The notes under the pieces are model-generated. The model saw only the letters and a list, made by a program, of their open reading frames with translations. It searched no databases and had not been told where the DNA came from. From Heliocidaris tuberculata (taxonomy: Eukaryota > Echinodermata > Echinoidea > Camarodonta > Echinometridae), in NCBI GenBank assembly GCA_025618425.1, contig CM046844.1, positions 7,033,847 through 7,097,846 of the forward strand: a stretch of 64,000 nt of DNA, read 5' to 3'. Numbering within the stretch: position 1 is the first letter of the stretch; the number at the start of each line of letters is the position of its first letter. The translations under genes were made by a program, and so were the position numbers. Shown in pieces: positions 21,331-48,500 of the stretch.

Positions 21331-22138
21331 TCCACGTGTTTACTATTTTTTCTTTTCGCATTTGCCTAAAACATATTGCCCAACTTTAAGATTTAAACTG
21401 GTGTACATGTATTTTCATTTCAGTAGAATATTTTCATAGTAGGCCTGATACGCAATACTAATATCTAGATTAAAGATTAAAGGAATGTTTTGTAATGTGG
21501 TAAAATAATGATAGTGATGAAACATTGTTTCAGTATAATCCTTCCATAAGCGTCATTTTATCCCCTAATAGTATGCACCTCTCCAGTGTCCACATAACCT
21601 GGTCTCCTGCTGAACCCTGATGAGGATGTCTCTCGTCATTCTCTACCGTGACCCCAATGTCCACCTTCTTCATGATGGACTGGCGTTCAGTTTCTGTATG
21701 TCGGATGTATGGCTCGAGTGATTTCCTTTACTTTACTAGTTTTATATTGATATAACTTGTAATGTGCAAAGATATCCCTATATTTTGTGCTAAAAAATAA
21801 TTTAGTAGTATTATTTTTATTTTCTAATTCGATAATGTTACCGTTAGTCAACATGTTTTTGATTCTCAAGATGGTGAAATATCCAAGTATATCTTCTGCA
21901 AAAAGCCACACACAAACAAACAAAAAAAAAAAATAAGAGAAGAAGAAAGGAAACAAACGCCCAAACACAAACACACACACATACACACAACAAAACAGAA
22001 CAACAACAACCCCAAAGCAAACTTATGAACATTTTACAAGTATGATAATTTGGTCTGCACATTCTGTATAATTGATTGAATTATTTGAAGTCATGTTGGT
22101 ACAAGAACAGGCAGTTATGCGAATGCAATTTCACACCC

Positions 22139-22287
22139 GGGCCCCGTTTCATAAAACTTGTTATCAATAACAATTTACAATAACTGTTATAAGCTACTGA
22201 AATCATTGAATCTAATTGGCTAAGAGCAAATTTGTCATAGAAATGGGGCAGTTGTTGTTGACAACAAGTTTTATGAAATAAGGCCCT
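22139..22287. mobile_element. MITE with GGGCCCCGTTTCATAAA ends
   Basis: The terminal inverted repeats are GGGCCCCGTTTCATAAAACT and AGTTTTATGAAATAAGGCCCT (149 bp overall). The interior has CTAATTGGCTAAGAG and no ORF. Confidence 0.8.
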
Positions 22288-22559
22288 GTGTTCACAGGTT
22301 ATGAATATACCTTATAAATTGAAAATATTTTTAAACAATAATAATTCATATAAAGAAAATTGTTTATACTGCATATTTATCACTGAAGTTCAATAAGTGC
22401 ACAATATTTAATGATGGGAAACTCTACAAATGTGTTCCAACAAAACAGTAAATACAGGTATTCCTCCAAAGGCACCGTTGTGGCGAGATATAGTGCAGTA
22501 ATTATTCGTCAATCGTTTTTGTTCTTTTTAAATTTAATTCATGTAAATAGAACAATGTG

Positions 22560-22737
22560 ATCTACCTGCTACAGACCGGATGTAAAACATACCAATCAGG
22601 AAACAGGTGAATCACAAACTTCCATGATGCTGTGATCGATTTTACCTGTAAAGATAGCCTTGGTGCACTCGATGGGACAAGCACAGCCACCTGCCGTGAT
22701 GGGGAATGGGAACCACCTGATGTACCTATTTGCAGGG
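22560..22737 (+). pseudogene. Degenerate CCP/sushi exon
   Basis: The 3' two-thirds reads FHDAVIDFTCKDSLGALDGT, then ATCRDGEWEPP and PICRG before a phase-1 GTAAGA donor. It most resembles CCP2 of locus C (28578). Upstream, the matching frame (PDVKHTNQETGESQ) is shifted by one base near 22612-22625, and no usable acceptor keeps it open. It is a broken exon, unless a sequencing error explains the shift. Confidence 0.7.
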
Positions 22738-23136
22738 GTAAGATAAGAGCAACATTACACATGTAAAAGATGTGTATATCACATTTGAGTTGCTGGGAAA
22801 TAAAATCTCGTAACTTGATGCAACTTTGTCTACGATACATTATAGTTTGGGAGTCTGTCCCGAAATAGTCACCCCATTTTACCCGTTAGATTTGACCCCG
22901 TAAAGCTATTTAGAGGATCTAAGTTATTGACAAAAAGGTTGCCAGCCTGACCATAGCCGTCGGGATTTAATAGCCCCCAGAGCCCCCAAAAGAGACCCCA
23001 AAGTCGGGTCGATTTCACCCCATCTCCCCCATGCACCAAACTTTGTCAGTAGGAAGTGGTATGACTGGACATTACAAAACATTTAAAAAAAAAAACTGAT
23101 AAAAATTTCCGTCGGGATGGGGTGTAAGACGGTCCC

Positions 23137-23742
23137 TAATCTTGAGTATTGTAACTTTCTTGGGGGTGCAATTTGGTGTCAAATGATAATTTCAATAATA
23201 ATATATTTAATTGTGAAAATTGTACTGCTTTCTCAAAAGTAGTCAAATGATATTGTCAGGATTACATGTAAACACACCCATTGTCCATCTGCGCCTTTTT
23301 GACAAGGGATAATAGAGAGCTTGCAAGGTATTTGTGTAATTAACGCATGAATGGTAAATTTCAGCATGGCAGTCAAATAGCCCAGACACTTACGAGCCCC
23401 TCTATTATGTCTTGTCAAAGTGCAGATGGACAATGGGTGTGTTTACATAATCCTGACAATATCATTTGACTACTTTTGAGAAAGCAATTTTTACAATTTA
23501 ATAAATTATTATTGTAATGATCATTTGAAACTTAATAGACCGGTTGTTCTTGACAACCTGAAAGCTTGCCCTAGGCTTCCCGGACATAGCAACAAGTAAT
23601 GTTGCAAACTGGATTCCAAGGATAGAGGCTTAATTATAAAAAGCAGGTTAATGGAATAGCTTGTCACTAGGTGCTCAGAGAAGAAATTTGCATAACAGAA
23701 CCGGTCTGTTTTACCAAAAGAAAGTTACAATACTCAAGATTA
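23137..23742. mobile_element. Nested foldback elements
   Basis: The outer arms are CTAATCTTGAGTATTGTAAC and GTTACAATACTCAAGATTA. The inner arms (about 23210-23320 and 23398-23500) mirror CAAATGATATTGTCAGGATT and ACCCATTGTCCATCTGC. A further small element (23537-23711) with AGACCGGTT / AACCGGTCT ends sits in the right part. No coding potential. Confidence 0.75.
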
Positions 23743-23994
23743 TACTATGTCAATTTGACCAGAATTGAATAAATTATTTTCATTTCCCTATAATATTCAT
23801 CCTTTTTTTTTAATAACATAGAATGATAAATAAGATTTAAACGGCGTCATGTCTACAATGAAAGTTCCTGTGTTTCTACAATGCTAAATAACTGATTTAC
23901 CAAATAATTATAACAAAATATTGACTATCAAACAATTTGAGAGCAAATGTTTGTATTTAGTGTATGAACTAAGCTATGCATTTTAATGGCTGGT

Positions 23995-24260
23995 AATTCT
24001 TTTTTTTTGTGCTTCCCTCCTCTTGCCCCTCTTTCTTTCTCATTTTCTCTCTGTCCATACCTCAATCTCTCTATTTCTCTCCTCTCCTCCCCTATTTATC
24101 TCTCTCTTCCTCTTCATCTTGTTTTTCTTTTTCTTCTAATCCTTCGCTCATCCTTCTTCTTCCACTTGTTATTGTTTTCGTATTCTATTCTCCCTCCTCC
24201 TCCTCCTCCTCCTCCTCCTCCTCCCCCTCTTCCTTCTATTCGTTCTTCTCTCCCTATCAG
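23995..24260. repeat. Polypyrimidine tract with (CTC)n
   Basis: A long C/T-rich stretch including a CTC run at about 24190-24226. Open frames across it are compositional. Another polypyrimidine stretch lies at about 26920-27070. Confidence 0.8.
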
Positions 24261-24871
24261 TCTGTGCCAATTTTAGGAATCGATACAGGACCTGACACGG
24301 TGGTGAATAGATTCGAACTCCAAGACAGATTATTAAAGGAGATTTTTTTATAACGCTGCCTTCACTTAAAGTATGTTTATTGAATACTCTTGGTAAAGGC
24401 CATGTTCAATATTTTGGCTGTTTTGAAAATATGTATATGTGCTAAAATTGACAAAGATGATGACAATTAATTAATTTTGCAACCAGTCATGTATTTACAA
24501 TGAGCAGTGTTCCCCGAAAAATAGATTGTACTTGTATTGAGACTCGTAAATTTAGAAAAAAATACTTCGTTAGCACCCAAAACATTCTTGGCTTTTAAGA
24601 AGAGAAATTTAGTAAAATACAAAATTCCGACAATAAGCAGGCCACACTGATATCAAATGCAAAAATGAAGGTACCTTTTGGTATGTCTATATCGTCACAA
24701 AATCAAAATGCCAAGAATATGAACCATTAATGGGGCTCGCTTTGTATGTATTACTATCCCCTACAAAAAGATAAATAAACAAAAAGAAAATGCTTGAAGA
24801 GTTGATCTATTAAACAGAACATTTTTTTTTTACAAGGACAACTTTAACTCTCAGTTGATATATAGACATAA

Positions 24872-25230
24872 TTAAAGTGTACCAATCACCTAAAAGATAA
24901 TTTGTGTACAGCTAGAATGTATAAAATCAACCTCAAAACACTGGCCTTCTATGGGTCAAAGGTAAAGGAAAATGAAGGAAAACATAAAACCCCCTAGCGC
25001 GGAACCCAACTTCCAATTGGGTTCCGCGCCGGCCATTATTCTATGCAAGCGCGTAAGGGTGCGTCACTAGTTTCCTCACAAGCCGCTGTTTTGTTTATTG
25101 GGAGTGTATTTCAACTTGCAATGTCTCTGTATAGAATCAGCATTTGAAGCTCATATTTCGATTATAGTACAGCGAAATGAAACCCCTAATATACAGAGCA
25201 AAATATTTTTTGGTGATTGGTACCCTTTAA
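24872..25230. mobile_element. TTAA-type MITE, family 2 (complete)
   Basis: A 359-bp element with TTAAAGTGTACCAATCACC at the left and GGTGATTGGTACCCTTTAA at the right, a near-perfect 19-bp inverted repeat bounded by TTAA. It shares GCGCGGAACCCAACT and flanks with 16503-17378. The next kilobase holds a diverged direct repeat (25236-25310 and 25605-25690, TCAATCATTCTATGTGA) and no gene. Confidence 0.8.
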
Positions 25231-26529
25231 TCTAACCTGCTACCTGTATTACGCGATAAAAGAGACCGCATGCCAATCATTCTATGTGATCAATCTTTGC
25301 CAGGCCGGTATTACTGACATCCTGATGTATTGGTTTTTTTTTTAAATTACTACTACCAAGGTTTAAAAGGGCAATATATGTACACAAAAATAAGACAAAC
25401 GTAAAATGCATACTCATAATCTGATGATTGTTTTGTAAGTTTTTTTTAATGTTACTTTTAATAACCAAGAATGTATGTTTGTAAAAATAACATAAAATTC
25501 ACGGCAATCATGGCAATTAGTCCGCATCCCATGGACTAGGGAATGATGGATCGACTACAAATCCGCAATCTATCTGATACTAAATATAGACAGATTAGAT
25601 ATAAATTACTAACTCTATTATACGTTATAAAAAGGAAGCGCTTGTCAATCATTCTATGTGACAAATCTTTGCCAATCTTTGCCAAGTTGTACATCAGATT
25701 TGACATTCTGATCTGATGTACATGATGATTTTTTTTCCCAATACAATAATCATGATAATGGACGTTGGAAAAAGGCATGTGAACGGAGAAAATAGTAATA
25801 AGATAAATAATGGGTGTGCTTACATAATATTAGTAGTTTTGTTCATAGTGCTTGAGACTTTTAAAGAAAATATTGTTTTCATGCAACATTTACAAGCTAC
25901 ATGGGATCCTAAGCATTACTTCATAGGACAGGGACTAGGGGATTTTGGATTGATTCCAAATCTGAAGAAATAAGCACAAATGTTTTCATTCGGAACTCAG
26001 GTTACCTTATTTTAAAGACAATTTCTCAACTCAAATAGCCATGATACCTCCTTGAATTTCCTTATCCAAGGAATAATTCCTAAAATTATTCTACATTCTC
26101 TTTGTTTACATTATAAATTACCTTTTTACACTGTTTCATAATCCTGTTTCACTATTCATGCAATTACTCCGTGATGGTTATATATAACCAGAAGTCAAAT
26201 ATAATGGATGACATGTACTTAAAGTTTGTATTACACTTGAACCCATTTCTTTCTTTGTGTGTTGTGATATATACTGTATAAGTGTCCAATCGAAAGCACT
26301 TCAACCATAGAAGTGTATCTGGTCAGTTGTTATGGACACCCATCAAAACAGTGTAACAATCAAATACCAACTGACTTTTACAATATTTATTCTTACACCG
26401 TCCCACCCAGTGAAGATTATTTCATTCATCGATGCAATTAACCATCATATACCCTCACCCCGGTCTCAAAATGGAATGCAAAAGAGTGCCCATTCTGATC
26501 TTATTTCTTATTAATACAACACATTTAGA

Positions 26530-40020
<13,491 letters not shown>

Positions 40021-40025
<5 letters not shown>

Positions 40026-40230
40026 TGTAGGGATGCAGAAAAAAAACCCTGTGAACTTCAACTCGGATGATTTTATTTTGCTTTGTTTGCCATTATACTG
40101 CATTTTAACTAATATCATCTGTAAAGTATTCCTATTTATGACGAAAATGATTAACGCTTTTCATTTCAAATGCATTTATTTATGTCATATGTTGTAATAT
40201 AAATCTATAAAAAAAAATTTATATACAAAT
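40021..40230 (+). CDS. Locus C exon 11: last codon, stop and 3' UTR
   Basis: After TACACTGCAG, AT completes a Tyr codon begun in the previous exon and TGA follows at 40023-40025. The rest is 3' UTR, homologous to 16282 onward and, past the MITE there, to about 17380-17460. The exon end is not certain; an A-rich stretch begins near 40205. Confidence 0.6.
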
Positions 40231-40394
40231 TTTGAAGTTGTTTGGATTCCGTATCTTAAAGCCTTTTTTGCTTTGTCGATGGATTGTTCATCTGATTATA
40301 ACATTTATAAAATATGAGGCTGGCGTCTAGAATAGGAACATGAGGAAAGAGCATGTTTCTTCGGCAGTATGACTGTGTAAGAAGGAGAAACGGG

Positions 40395-40532
40395 TGGACA
40401 GAGGGAGAGGGAGAGAGAAAGAGGGAGAGAGAAAGAGAGAGAGTAGGAGAGAGATTTAGTGTGTTTAGAGGGGTAGAACAGAGAGATAGGACATGTAAGT
40501 GTGAGATGTATTGAGATAAATGAATACACACT

Positions 40533-40567
<35 letters not shown>
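40395..40567. repeat. (GA)n-rich microsatellite block
   Basis: Purine-rich GA repeats at about 40395-40450 and a cleaner (GA)n run at 40536-40567. Poly-Leu/Ser minus-strand frames over it are artefacts. Confidence 0.85.
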
Positions 40568-40568
<1 letters not shown>

Positions 40569-40592
40569 AAATAAGAGGCAATATTGTAGACC

Positions 40593-40746
40593 TAGGTGCC
40601 ATTGCATAAAGACTTACTATTATAGTAACTTTGCCATCAACTACCATGGTAACGTTGCTCAAGAGCCAATCAAAATCCAGTATTCCATTAAAAGTTACTA
40701 TAATAGCAAAGTTACTATAATAGCAAGTTTTATGCAACGGCACCCT
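40593..40746. mobile_element. MITE with AGGTGCCATTGCATAAA ends
   Basis: The left end AGGTGCCATTGCATAAAGAC and right end TTTTATGCAACGGCACCCT are inverted. TTACTATTATAGTAAC and GTTACTATAATAG continue the stem. The core carries GAGCCAATCAAAATCC. Confidence 0.8.
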
Positions 40747-41517
40747 AGACAAGACATAGGATAAAGTATATAGGATATACAAAGATACTCATTATTTAAG
40801 AAATGATAAGACAAAGGTGTCATTTAGACGGAAAGACAGCAATGCTCAGAAAATCAAGAACACATCAACATATTATCCATTTCAATGATACAGTCTCATT
40901 TACCTTTAATTTTAATTTTCCTCTCAGTCATCAACATCCATAAGCTATGCATGTGCGTGACTGTGATTAACATAACTTGCAGTAGCCTTTCCGATGCCTC
41001 TGACCCAAAGATCTGACCTATCCATTTTCATTTTTATATGTATTTTAACATTAATAAAGACCCAGTAACGTATATGGTATCGGCAAAGATATATTAGCCA
41101 ACATCATTTATCTAGGTCAAGGTGATTAGTTGGAATATTTATTTTTTCTCAGTGAGCAAATTACCATTACTAAGAGTAACACAATAGTTTTGATTGATAG
41201 GTATTTGCAAACCATCAGTAAATATTAACTTACAGGGTAGGAGTTTACAAGTTTTGCGATACCTCTAGAATAAATATGATATTAGGTGTGGGCATCGCAA
41301 CAATCGATCACACTTTACGACACCGTTCATACAGACACAATATACATTGGAAAGTAGAAATTGAGAATGGAATTTGTGTTCAGTAATAGACCATTTCAAA
41401 GTCAGGAAATGTTTCAATTGACCCCATTCAACAGCACGTAGACAGCCCACCCCGTGCAGTTTAGAACAATAGCTCCAAAATAATGCAATGGAGATGCTGA
41501 ACAACAATATCAACACC

Positions 41518-41654
41518 ATCATCATTAACAACAAAACCATCAGCAACAACAATAATAACAACAGTAATACAAAATAATAATATTAGTAGTAGTAGAAGTA
41601 GTAGTAGTAGTAGTAGAAGTAGTAGTAGTAGTAGTAATAGTAGTAGTAGTAGTA

Positions 41655-41687
<33 letters not shown>

Positions 41688-41830
41688 AACAATATCAATG
41701 ATAATAATGATGATAATTATAGTAATTGTAATAATAATAATATGATAACAATAATGATAATGATGAAAATGATAAAAACAATAAGATTATTAATAATAAT
41801 AATGGTAATGTCAATAAAATGTACAATAAT
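41518..41830. repeat. Compound trinucleotide microsatellites between loci C and D
   Basis: Runs of CAA, TAG, AAT and GAT triplets. The rest of the C-D interval (40750-42600) shows no gene. Confidence 0.85.
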
Positions 41831-42604
41831 CCTATTGATAATGAAAACGTGCAGAAAATATCATGTCATGTTCTAGGTCCTAACGGGATTCATTATACTT
41901 TGGTAACTTAATTGATAAAAAGAACAACAATCAATACATAACATTGGAAGATATGCTGCATATCAACTAAATTTATCGGAGTTTCCGCCGTCAACTAGAG
42001 AGGGCGTTTGCCTCTCGATCGAAGCTTAGGCCGCACGCTTGAAATTAGATCCAGTCATTTTCGGTAATTCCCCTTCGACCCGTACCAAAGATGTCATCGT
42101 TGAAAAAAAAAAAATCATATAAAATCAGTGATACATAATTATTTGAACTTTTTTTTTTTCGTATGTGTCTAAAGAGGGATGATGACTGGTTCAGATCCCA
42201 TGTGGGATTGATCTCATTAGTATTTTATGGGGACTTTATTAGCAGCACAAGAAATCTCATAACCAAGGTAGCTTAAACCAGGTTTTTGGTTAGTTTAAGT
42301 TGCAGCCCCTGTTGAGAGAAACAAGGCTGAAAACACCCCTTCATATTTTAGGAAGTCAAGGAAACTGTATGAACTTGTAAAGACACAAGTTTGAATTGGG
42401 CCATTGCTAGCACTTATTTTTCATGTTTTTTTTTTTTAATTTCCAAATTTTTAACACATGAGCCTAAGGGGGAATAATTACAGGTGTGCGGCCCACATGA
42501 TCCGTATATGACATTTCCACAGTAGCCAGATGCCAGACAGGCAATATTTGACGACCCTGAGTGAATCATGAAACAAAGCAAGTGGAATCACGTTTCTCAA
42601 GTGC

Positions 42605-42620
42605 TCTATAAATATTGTCA
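42605..42620 (+). promoter_or_regulatory. Possible TATA box of locus D
   Basis: CTCTATAAATATT lies about 215 bp before the chosen ATG. It is the best TATA-like match near the first exon. No clear initiator was identified, so this is tentative. Confidence 0.25.
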
Positions 42621-42822
42621 ATTAATTACGCCAAACGATGTTGCTCATGAGAGGAATTAAACAAATAACGGTAACTCAGAACATACCCATTAAAATACAC
42701 AATTACCTAGCGCGTATGAAGTCTAAACGAATTGATCAAGGAAAACAAAGAAATTGAAAATATGCACTGTTTGAGAACGACAACGTGTGATTGTTATGAT
42801 GATTTCCTTGAGGTTTGAAAGG

Positions 42823-42904
42823 ATGGAATGTAACTGGAATTATTTTGTGGTCGTACTTCTACGTGCAATTATTATATTCTACCAAGTACCATCATCGAAA
42901 GGGA
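42823..42904 (+). CDS. Locus D exon 1: signal peptide
   Basis: ATG opens MECNWNYFVVVLLRAIIIF, a clear hydrophobic signal core, and ends phase 1 at A|GTAAGT. An in-frame ATG pair at 42796/42799 would add eight or nine residues. I prefer 42823 because it puts the hydrophobic core near the N-terminus. The split codon A|GT gives Ser before the first Cys of CCP1. Confidence 0.7.
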
Positions 42905-45487
42905 GTAAGTTGTCAATCTCATATTTTAAGTTATATAGGGCAATTATGAGCCTTTCTGTAACGTTAATGTTTCCAGTAATCTCTTCACATTATTTCATAA
43001 CGTTTACAAAGCATTTGCTATAAAATTTTCCAATGATTTTTCTTATCAAAATAAGAAGAATAGGCATTATTTCCAAATTAATTAATTCAATCAAGACATT
43101 AATTACAAATATCAAATATTAGCAGTCGTGACACTCTTCTATGTAGACAATGAGATTAAGATTAAAGTAGAATAGATAATTACGATTATTACGATAACTA
43201 TGTACGGGGTGACTTTCTGTTTATACGTTTTCTTTTAGCAATTCCATTTTATTCTTCAACATATATAAAACTATAATTAAAATTCAATCCTATTGCTTTA
43301 ATTCTTTACAGCGACATACGGTTATTTTTTGATGAAATACTCGATGAATTTGTCAAAGGATGAAGTTGTTTCATGATATCTACTTCTATCAGGTTGTAAT
43401 AGACCGGTGGTTAACGATCCGGACATTGATCTCATCGATGACTTACAGATTTACGAAGACGATACGGTGGTCATTCTATTCTGCGATACCAGCCAGAATT
43501 ATGTTGGCTACGGACCTGTTGCGATTTACTGTGCCGTCGATACCTGGATTCCTGAACCATCTCAAAGGGAATGTAAAGGTAATAATTATGATTTGAAAAA
43601 CTTTTGTGAATATAGGATAGTTTATGCCTGGAATGGAGAATTGTATCAGAGAAAAGTAAGAAGAGACAAAAAAAAAAAAAAAAAAGACTGACTGAAATTA
43701 AAATGTGACCATATTATAATTATAACATGTTAATTCAAATCGAACTAGGTAAAGTTCCCTTTGTTAGACAACAAACTGTTTTAAAAAGTTAGTTAACATG
43801 TTATATTTTTGTATTCTTACAAAAATCATACATAAAGCGTTAAAATCAAATAGTAGAGGAAACTGGGAGGTTAAAAGAGATGAGAGAAAAGGTAGAATGA
43901 AGACAGAGTTTGAGAGTAAGAGATAGGGAGAGAGAGAGAGAGAGAGAGAGGGGATAAAGATGATGCATTATGATTTGTATCAGGTATAAGTGTTGGCATT
44001 TATTCATAATTGTGAGAGGTAGAGAGATAGAGAGAGAAAGAGAGTGAAGAAGTGGATAGAGACAGAGGGATAGAGAGGAGAAATGAAGATGATGCATCAA
44101 ATCACGTATTAACGCTGATATTCTCATGATCGCAACTTTTGTTTTTTGTACTTGTTTGGTGCATATTGTTTTTGTACATTATAATAGCTCCATGTGATGC
44201 ACCCATTGTGACTGCCGGAGTACTCCACTACGATGCCGAGTCAGGGGAGACGGAGGACGTCTACCTTCACGATACGGCCGTCCAGTTTGCATGTGAAGAC
44301 ACGGAGAGTGCTACTCTGTATCACAACGAAGGAATGGAGAAAAGCATTTGCGCTGATGGAAGCTGGGATTTCGAGCAAGCTCCAATTTGTGCAGGTAAAT
44401 AACAACAGAGAGAGAGAGAGAGAGAGGGGGGGGGGGGGGGGACAAATCTTGCCCGAATATTAATTTTCTACTTTCATTTTTGCCAGCGAGAGAGCAAAAT
44501 CTGGACATCATTACAATGACAACCATTGTTTATCCATGTTTATTCATTTATAGTTGTCAGTACAGCTTTGCCATTAAAATACATCAGGGGAGCGTTTCAT
44601 CATGCGTTTTGTCAGTGATTTTTACCGACAAATTTGCTCTCACCAATCAGATGCAAGGATTTCAGTAGCTTATAACAGTTGTAGGTAAAAATCACTGAAA
44701 CGCTCCCCAGATATCCAAATTATAAAGAGACCACCTCTCTCCCGGCATGTGAAGTACCGGTTATGTTTGTTCGCATATTGTTACCAGTTTTAGATTTTAG
44801 ATGTTAGAAGGGTAGGCTACAGTCCCTACCCCCTTTCCACTGGTATACGGTGTTCTCAATTAACGAATACCAAAAAGTCCCATCGCCTCGGCATCCTGAC
44901 TACGACATGCCACATAATTATATATATGTATATACACACTTATTATTTTTCATACTCTTTCAATTTTCAGAAAGTTGTACGGCTCCTCCCAACACGTTAC
45001 CATCCGGGTTATTCCAGCATATGTCAAAGGTCACGTTTACGTGTGAGTCGGGATTCCATGCTCTTGGACCAACAACATTAGATTGCAATGACGGGCAATG
45101 GAACAATGAATTGTTTTGCGAAGGTAATGGTATATTGATTAATAGGATGTTGCTCATAATTGTATTCTGTAACACATAGATTTAACCTTCATTTAACTCT
45201 CGAAATTTCTAATGTTCTCATGATAAAAATAACACTATCTACACAATGTGAAAAATAACTGTGATCCATCTGGGTATATTTATCAATGTTGCTGTGTTTT
45301 GAGTGCTTTTGGCGCCATCTGTAATGCTCCAATGTAATGAATGGCAGTATGTTCCCAATCCATAAGTCAGAGACATACAACGGCATTAAATTAGATCATG
45401 TATGTAAATTATATCTGGAGGAAGAGAAGTGACAGAAAATGAAGGGGGTAAAAATATTTTCCTTCCTTAAAAAACAAACAACCCCCC

Positions 45488-45521
<34 letters not shown>

Positions 45522-48500
45522 GGTTAAACACAGGCCCATACAACGATGGCCTTGGGTTGACTTAATTTCACATTGTGGTTCTATAATTTGTACCCCACTC
45601 CCACTCATTACTCATATTGTTCAGATGAGATCATGATACATACATAGTTTATCTTTCTTCCTCTAGCCTTATAATATATTAGTGACGTTGGAAAATGTTG
45701 TTTTTTTTATCGTGAAATCATGGCATGTTTTAATAAATTGTTTTTTATTTGGGGAGGGGCGGTTTGATTTGTCCAAATAAGAAATTCATGTTCATTCAAT
45801 TGTTTTAGAGATGATACTCTGTGATACCATATCAAGAATAAATCATTGTATTTTCTTAAAATTATAGATCGAAATGACAAAATTAATTCTGTTGTTGGTA
45901 CATTAACAAACAGTAAGAAAGTACTCCCTTCCAAAATCCATCTGCCCTTGTAGCCATTCCTTCGGATATGCCTAGTGAAGAACCAATTACTGAGTCACCG
46001 CAACCCGCACAGACTACAGAAGAACCAGCTACAACACAACCACCAATCGGTAAGTCTCCTCCGTTTGAATAACGTTTTAAAGATAACAAGTGAAGGGAAA
46101 TTATGTAGGTACATGAACGTTATAAAGCACACCATTTCGATATTCTTGCCTCTTTTTTGACAAACATATATTCTGCTTCAATTAGATTATTTTCTGTCAC
46201 GGTACATAATCAATCCATGTCAGTTACTTATTCACAATCAAAGGTTATTCCTTCTGCGTCTGATAATTTGAAGATTGTGTAGACTAAATTACGTACGTAT
46301 TTTCTGTGTCTGTTTTCTTAACGTCATTATCATTAAGTTTGTGATTTTCCGGACGAAACGGAGCTGGATCCAGATGCTATCGTCAATCCAATGCAAGATG
46401 GTTACGCTCTCTTTAGCATCATTGAACTAAGCTGTGGTGGTCCTGAGCTAACTACCAGTGATGGATCGAAGAGATTCGCTTGCTATTATCGTGGGTTGTG
46501 GTTACCATCGCTTGATGATTTCAAATGTTACCGTAAGTGTCGTTATGTTTTTGTTATTTCTTTTAGAAACTTCTTTTCTTTCTTTGTTCATTTTACACAA
46601 GACAAAGCCTTCCCACTGACCATAAACATTAGATTTTAGTTAAATGTTGGGGTTTCTTTAATGAATACGCCCATTTTAATAGTTATCATTCAATTTGCTT
46701 TAATAGTTTTTTAATAGTAAAATGTTAGGGTCATCGTAATATCAACTAATGAATTAGTACGACTTTGAAGGCGAAAATATATGTAATATCACTCGAATTT
46801 CGAAAGAAATGGAATTGAAAAGTATTAAAAAAAAAAAAAAAAACACCTTATTTCTTAATATGTTTTACAACATGTCATTTATGATTTCATAACATTAATG
46901 ATCCTCGGTTCTTTTCCCTTTTTTCCTGTTTCAGGACCATGCAGCGCTCCCCAGGCTAATGCAAATGTGGACTTTTCCACTCGTGAAGGACAGAATGTTA
47001 ACGACTTGTACAGCCACAATGCCGTGATCGAATTCAGCTGCAGTTCGGAGAAGCAATTGCTGTATGGCCCTTCCTTGTTATCATGCTATGACGGCGAGTG
47101 GAATCCTCAACAGGTTCCTACATGTGAAGGTGAGGAGCTCTTGCTTGTATGCAAATAAAGTTGAGGTTTCGTGGTTTAGTGGATAAGTCACTAAACGATG
47201 GCATGGTCCGGGGCTCGAATCCTTGCCACTGCCACCAACTATCTTTAACAAGACATTGATTTATATTTGCCACTCTCAACACAGGTGAAGTAAATGGGTT
47301 TTCCGGTATATAGGAAGAAATTCCTTGAATTTGAACGTCTTATTGGGGTAGCTCTGCTAACAAGTCGGGGTAATAATTATTCTGCACTTTGTATCCTCAG
47401 GATAAAGCACTCTATAAATCAAAGGATCATTATTGCATTATCATTATTAACCTCCTTTGCTCGTATGGAAAATCAATTACTTTTTATATATAAATAACCC
47501 TTGATTCACAGCTTGTTTAATAAACTGTAACGTAAACACAAAGTTGCATGACTTGATATTGGTTGTGCATTTTAGGTCGCTAGATTGCAACTTCAACTAG
47601 CATGAATCATATTATGAAGAAGGAAAAATGATTGTACCTACAGCCAAGCTATGATTGAAAACTAATGTCTGGGGTCTCTGACTCACCTTTCAGATGTGAA
47701 TCCATTTGAACTGACCTTTCAAATAACGCACATTGACGGCTCTCCAGCAACCTACACGACTGACTATGCAGATCAAGAGTCGCAAACCTTTATTGAGATG
47801 GAAACCGAGGTTGTCCACGCGGTAAGTTGGATTCAATTTCAAATGATTTGTTAAAATGAGGAATATAGCAAGACCACACAACTGACCATATTTCCCCCAT
47901 ATGTTCGACCTCCCCTAGTCCAGATTCTGGCCGATTTTATTTTAAAATTATATCTCCAATTACGCGATCTCCCCTACTTGCTGCAAGCCAAAGATGGCTT
48001 GCAGCATGCAGCAGGATATCGCCTAAAATTGGAGATATTCTGATTATTTAAAATGAAATCGACCAGACACTGCCAGATAATGGACTAGACTTTCCCAGGA
48101 CTCGAAACTGGAAATCACTGATTTGTATTGGGACGTCTTATTAGATGTTGGAGAAGGAGTGCGTAGTATATAAGTCGTCTTTATTTCAGTTAAAGAAAAT
48201 TCCAGATGTTTCATTGGAATACGTAGGTCCTCTGCCAGAAGAAATGAAATGATTTATCTTCAGCTCGAAAGTGGCAGGGTCACCTAATACAATAACAAAT
48301 ACAAAAAAAAAAAAAAAAAAGGGAAAAGAGCAACAAACAAACAAAGAACATAATAATGAAGAGAACCCAAACAATAAACATACCAATAAAAGGGAAAGTC
48401 CACACTGAATTACAAGTTGGTTTTAAAAGAAGCATAATAATTAAAGAAACAGATCCCTAAAGGTTTGAGCAAAATCCGATAAGAAATAAAGAAGTTATGA

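Noticed and set aside
24009..24353. Ser/Leu/Pro-rich open frames
   Set aside because: Polypyrimidine and CTC repeats. No splice signals in family phase.
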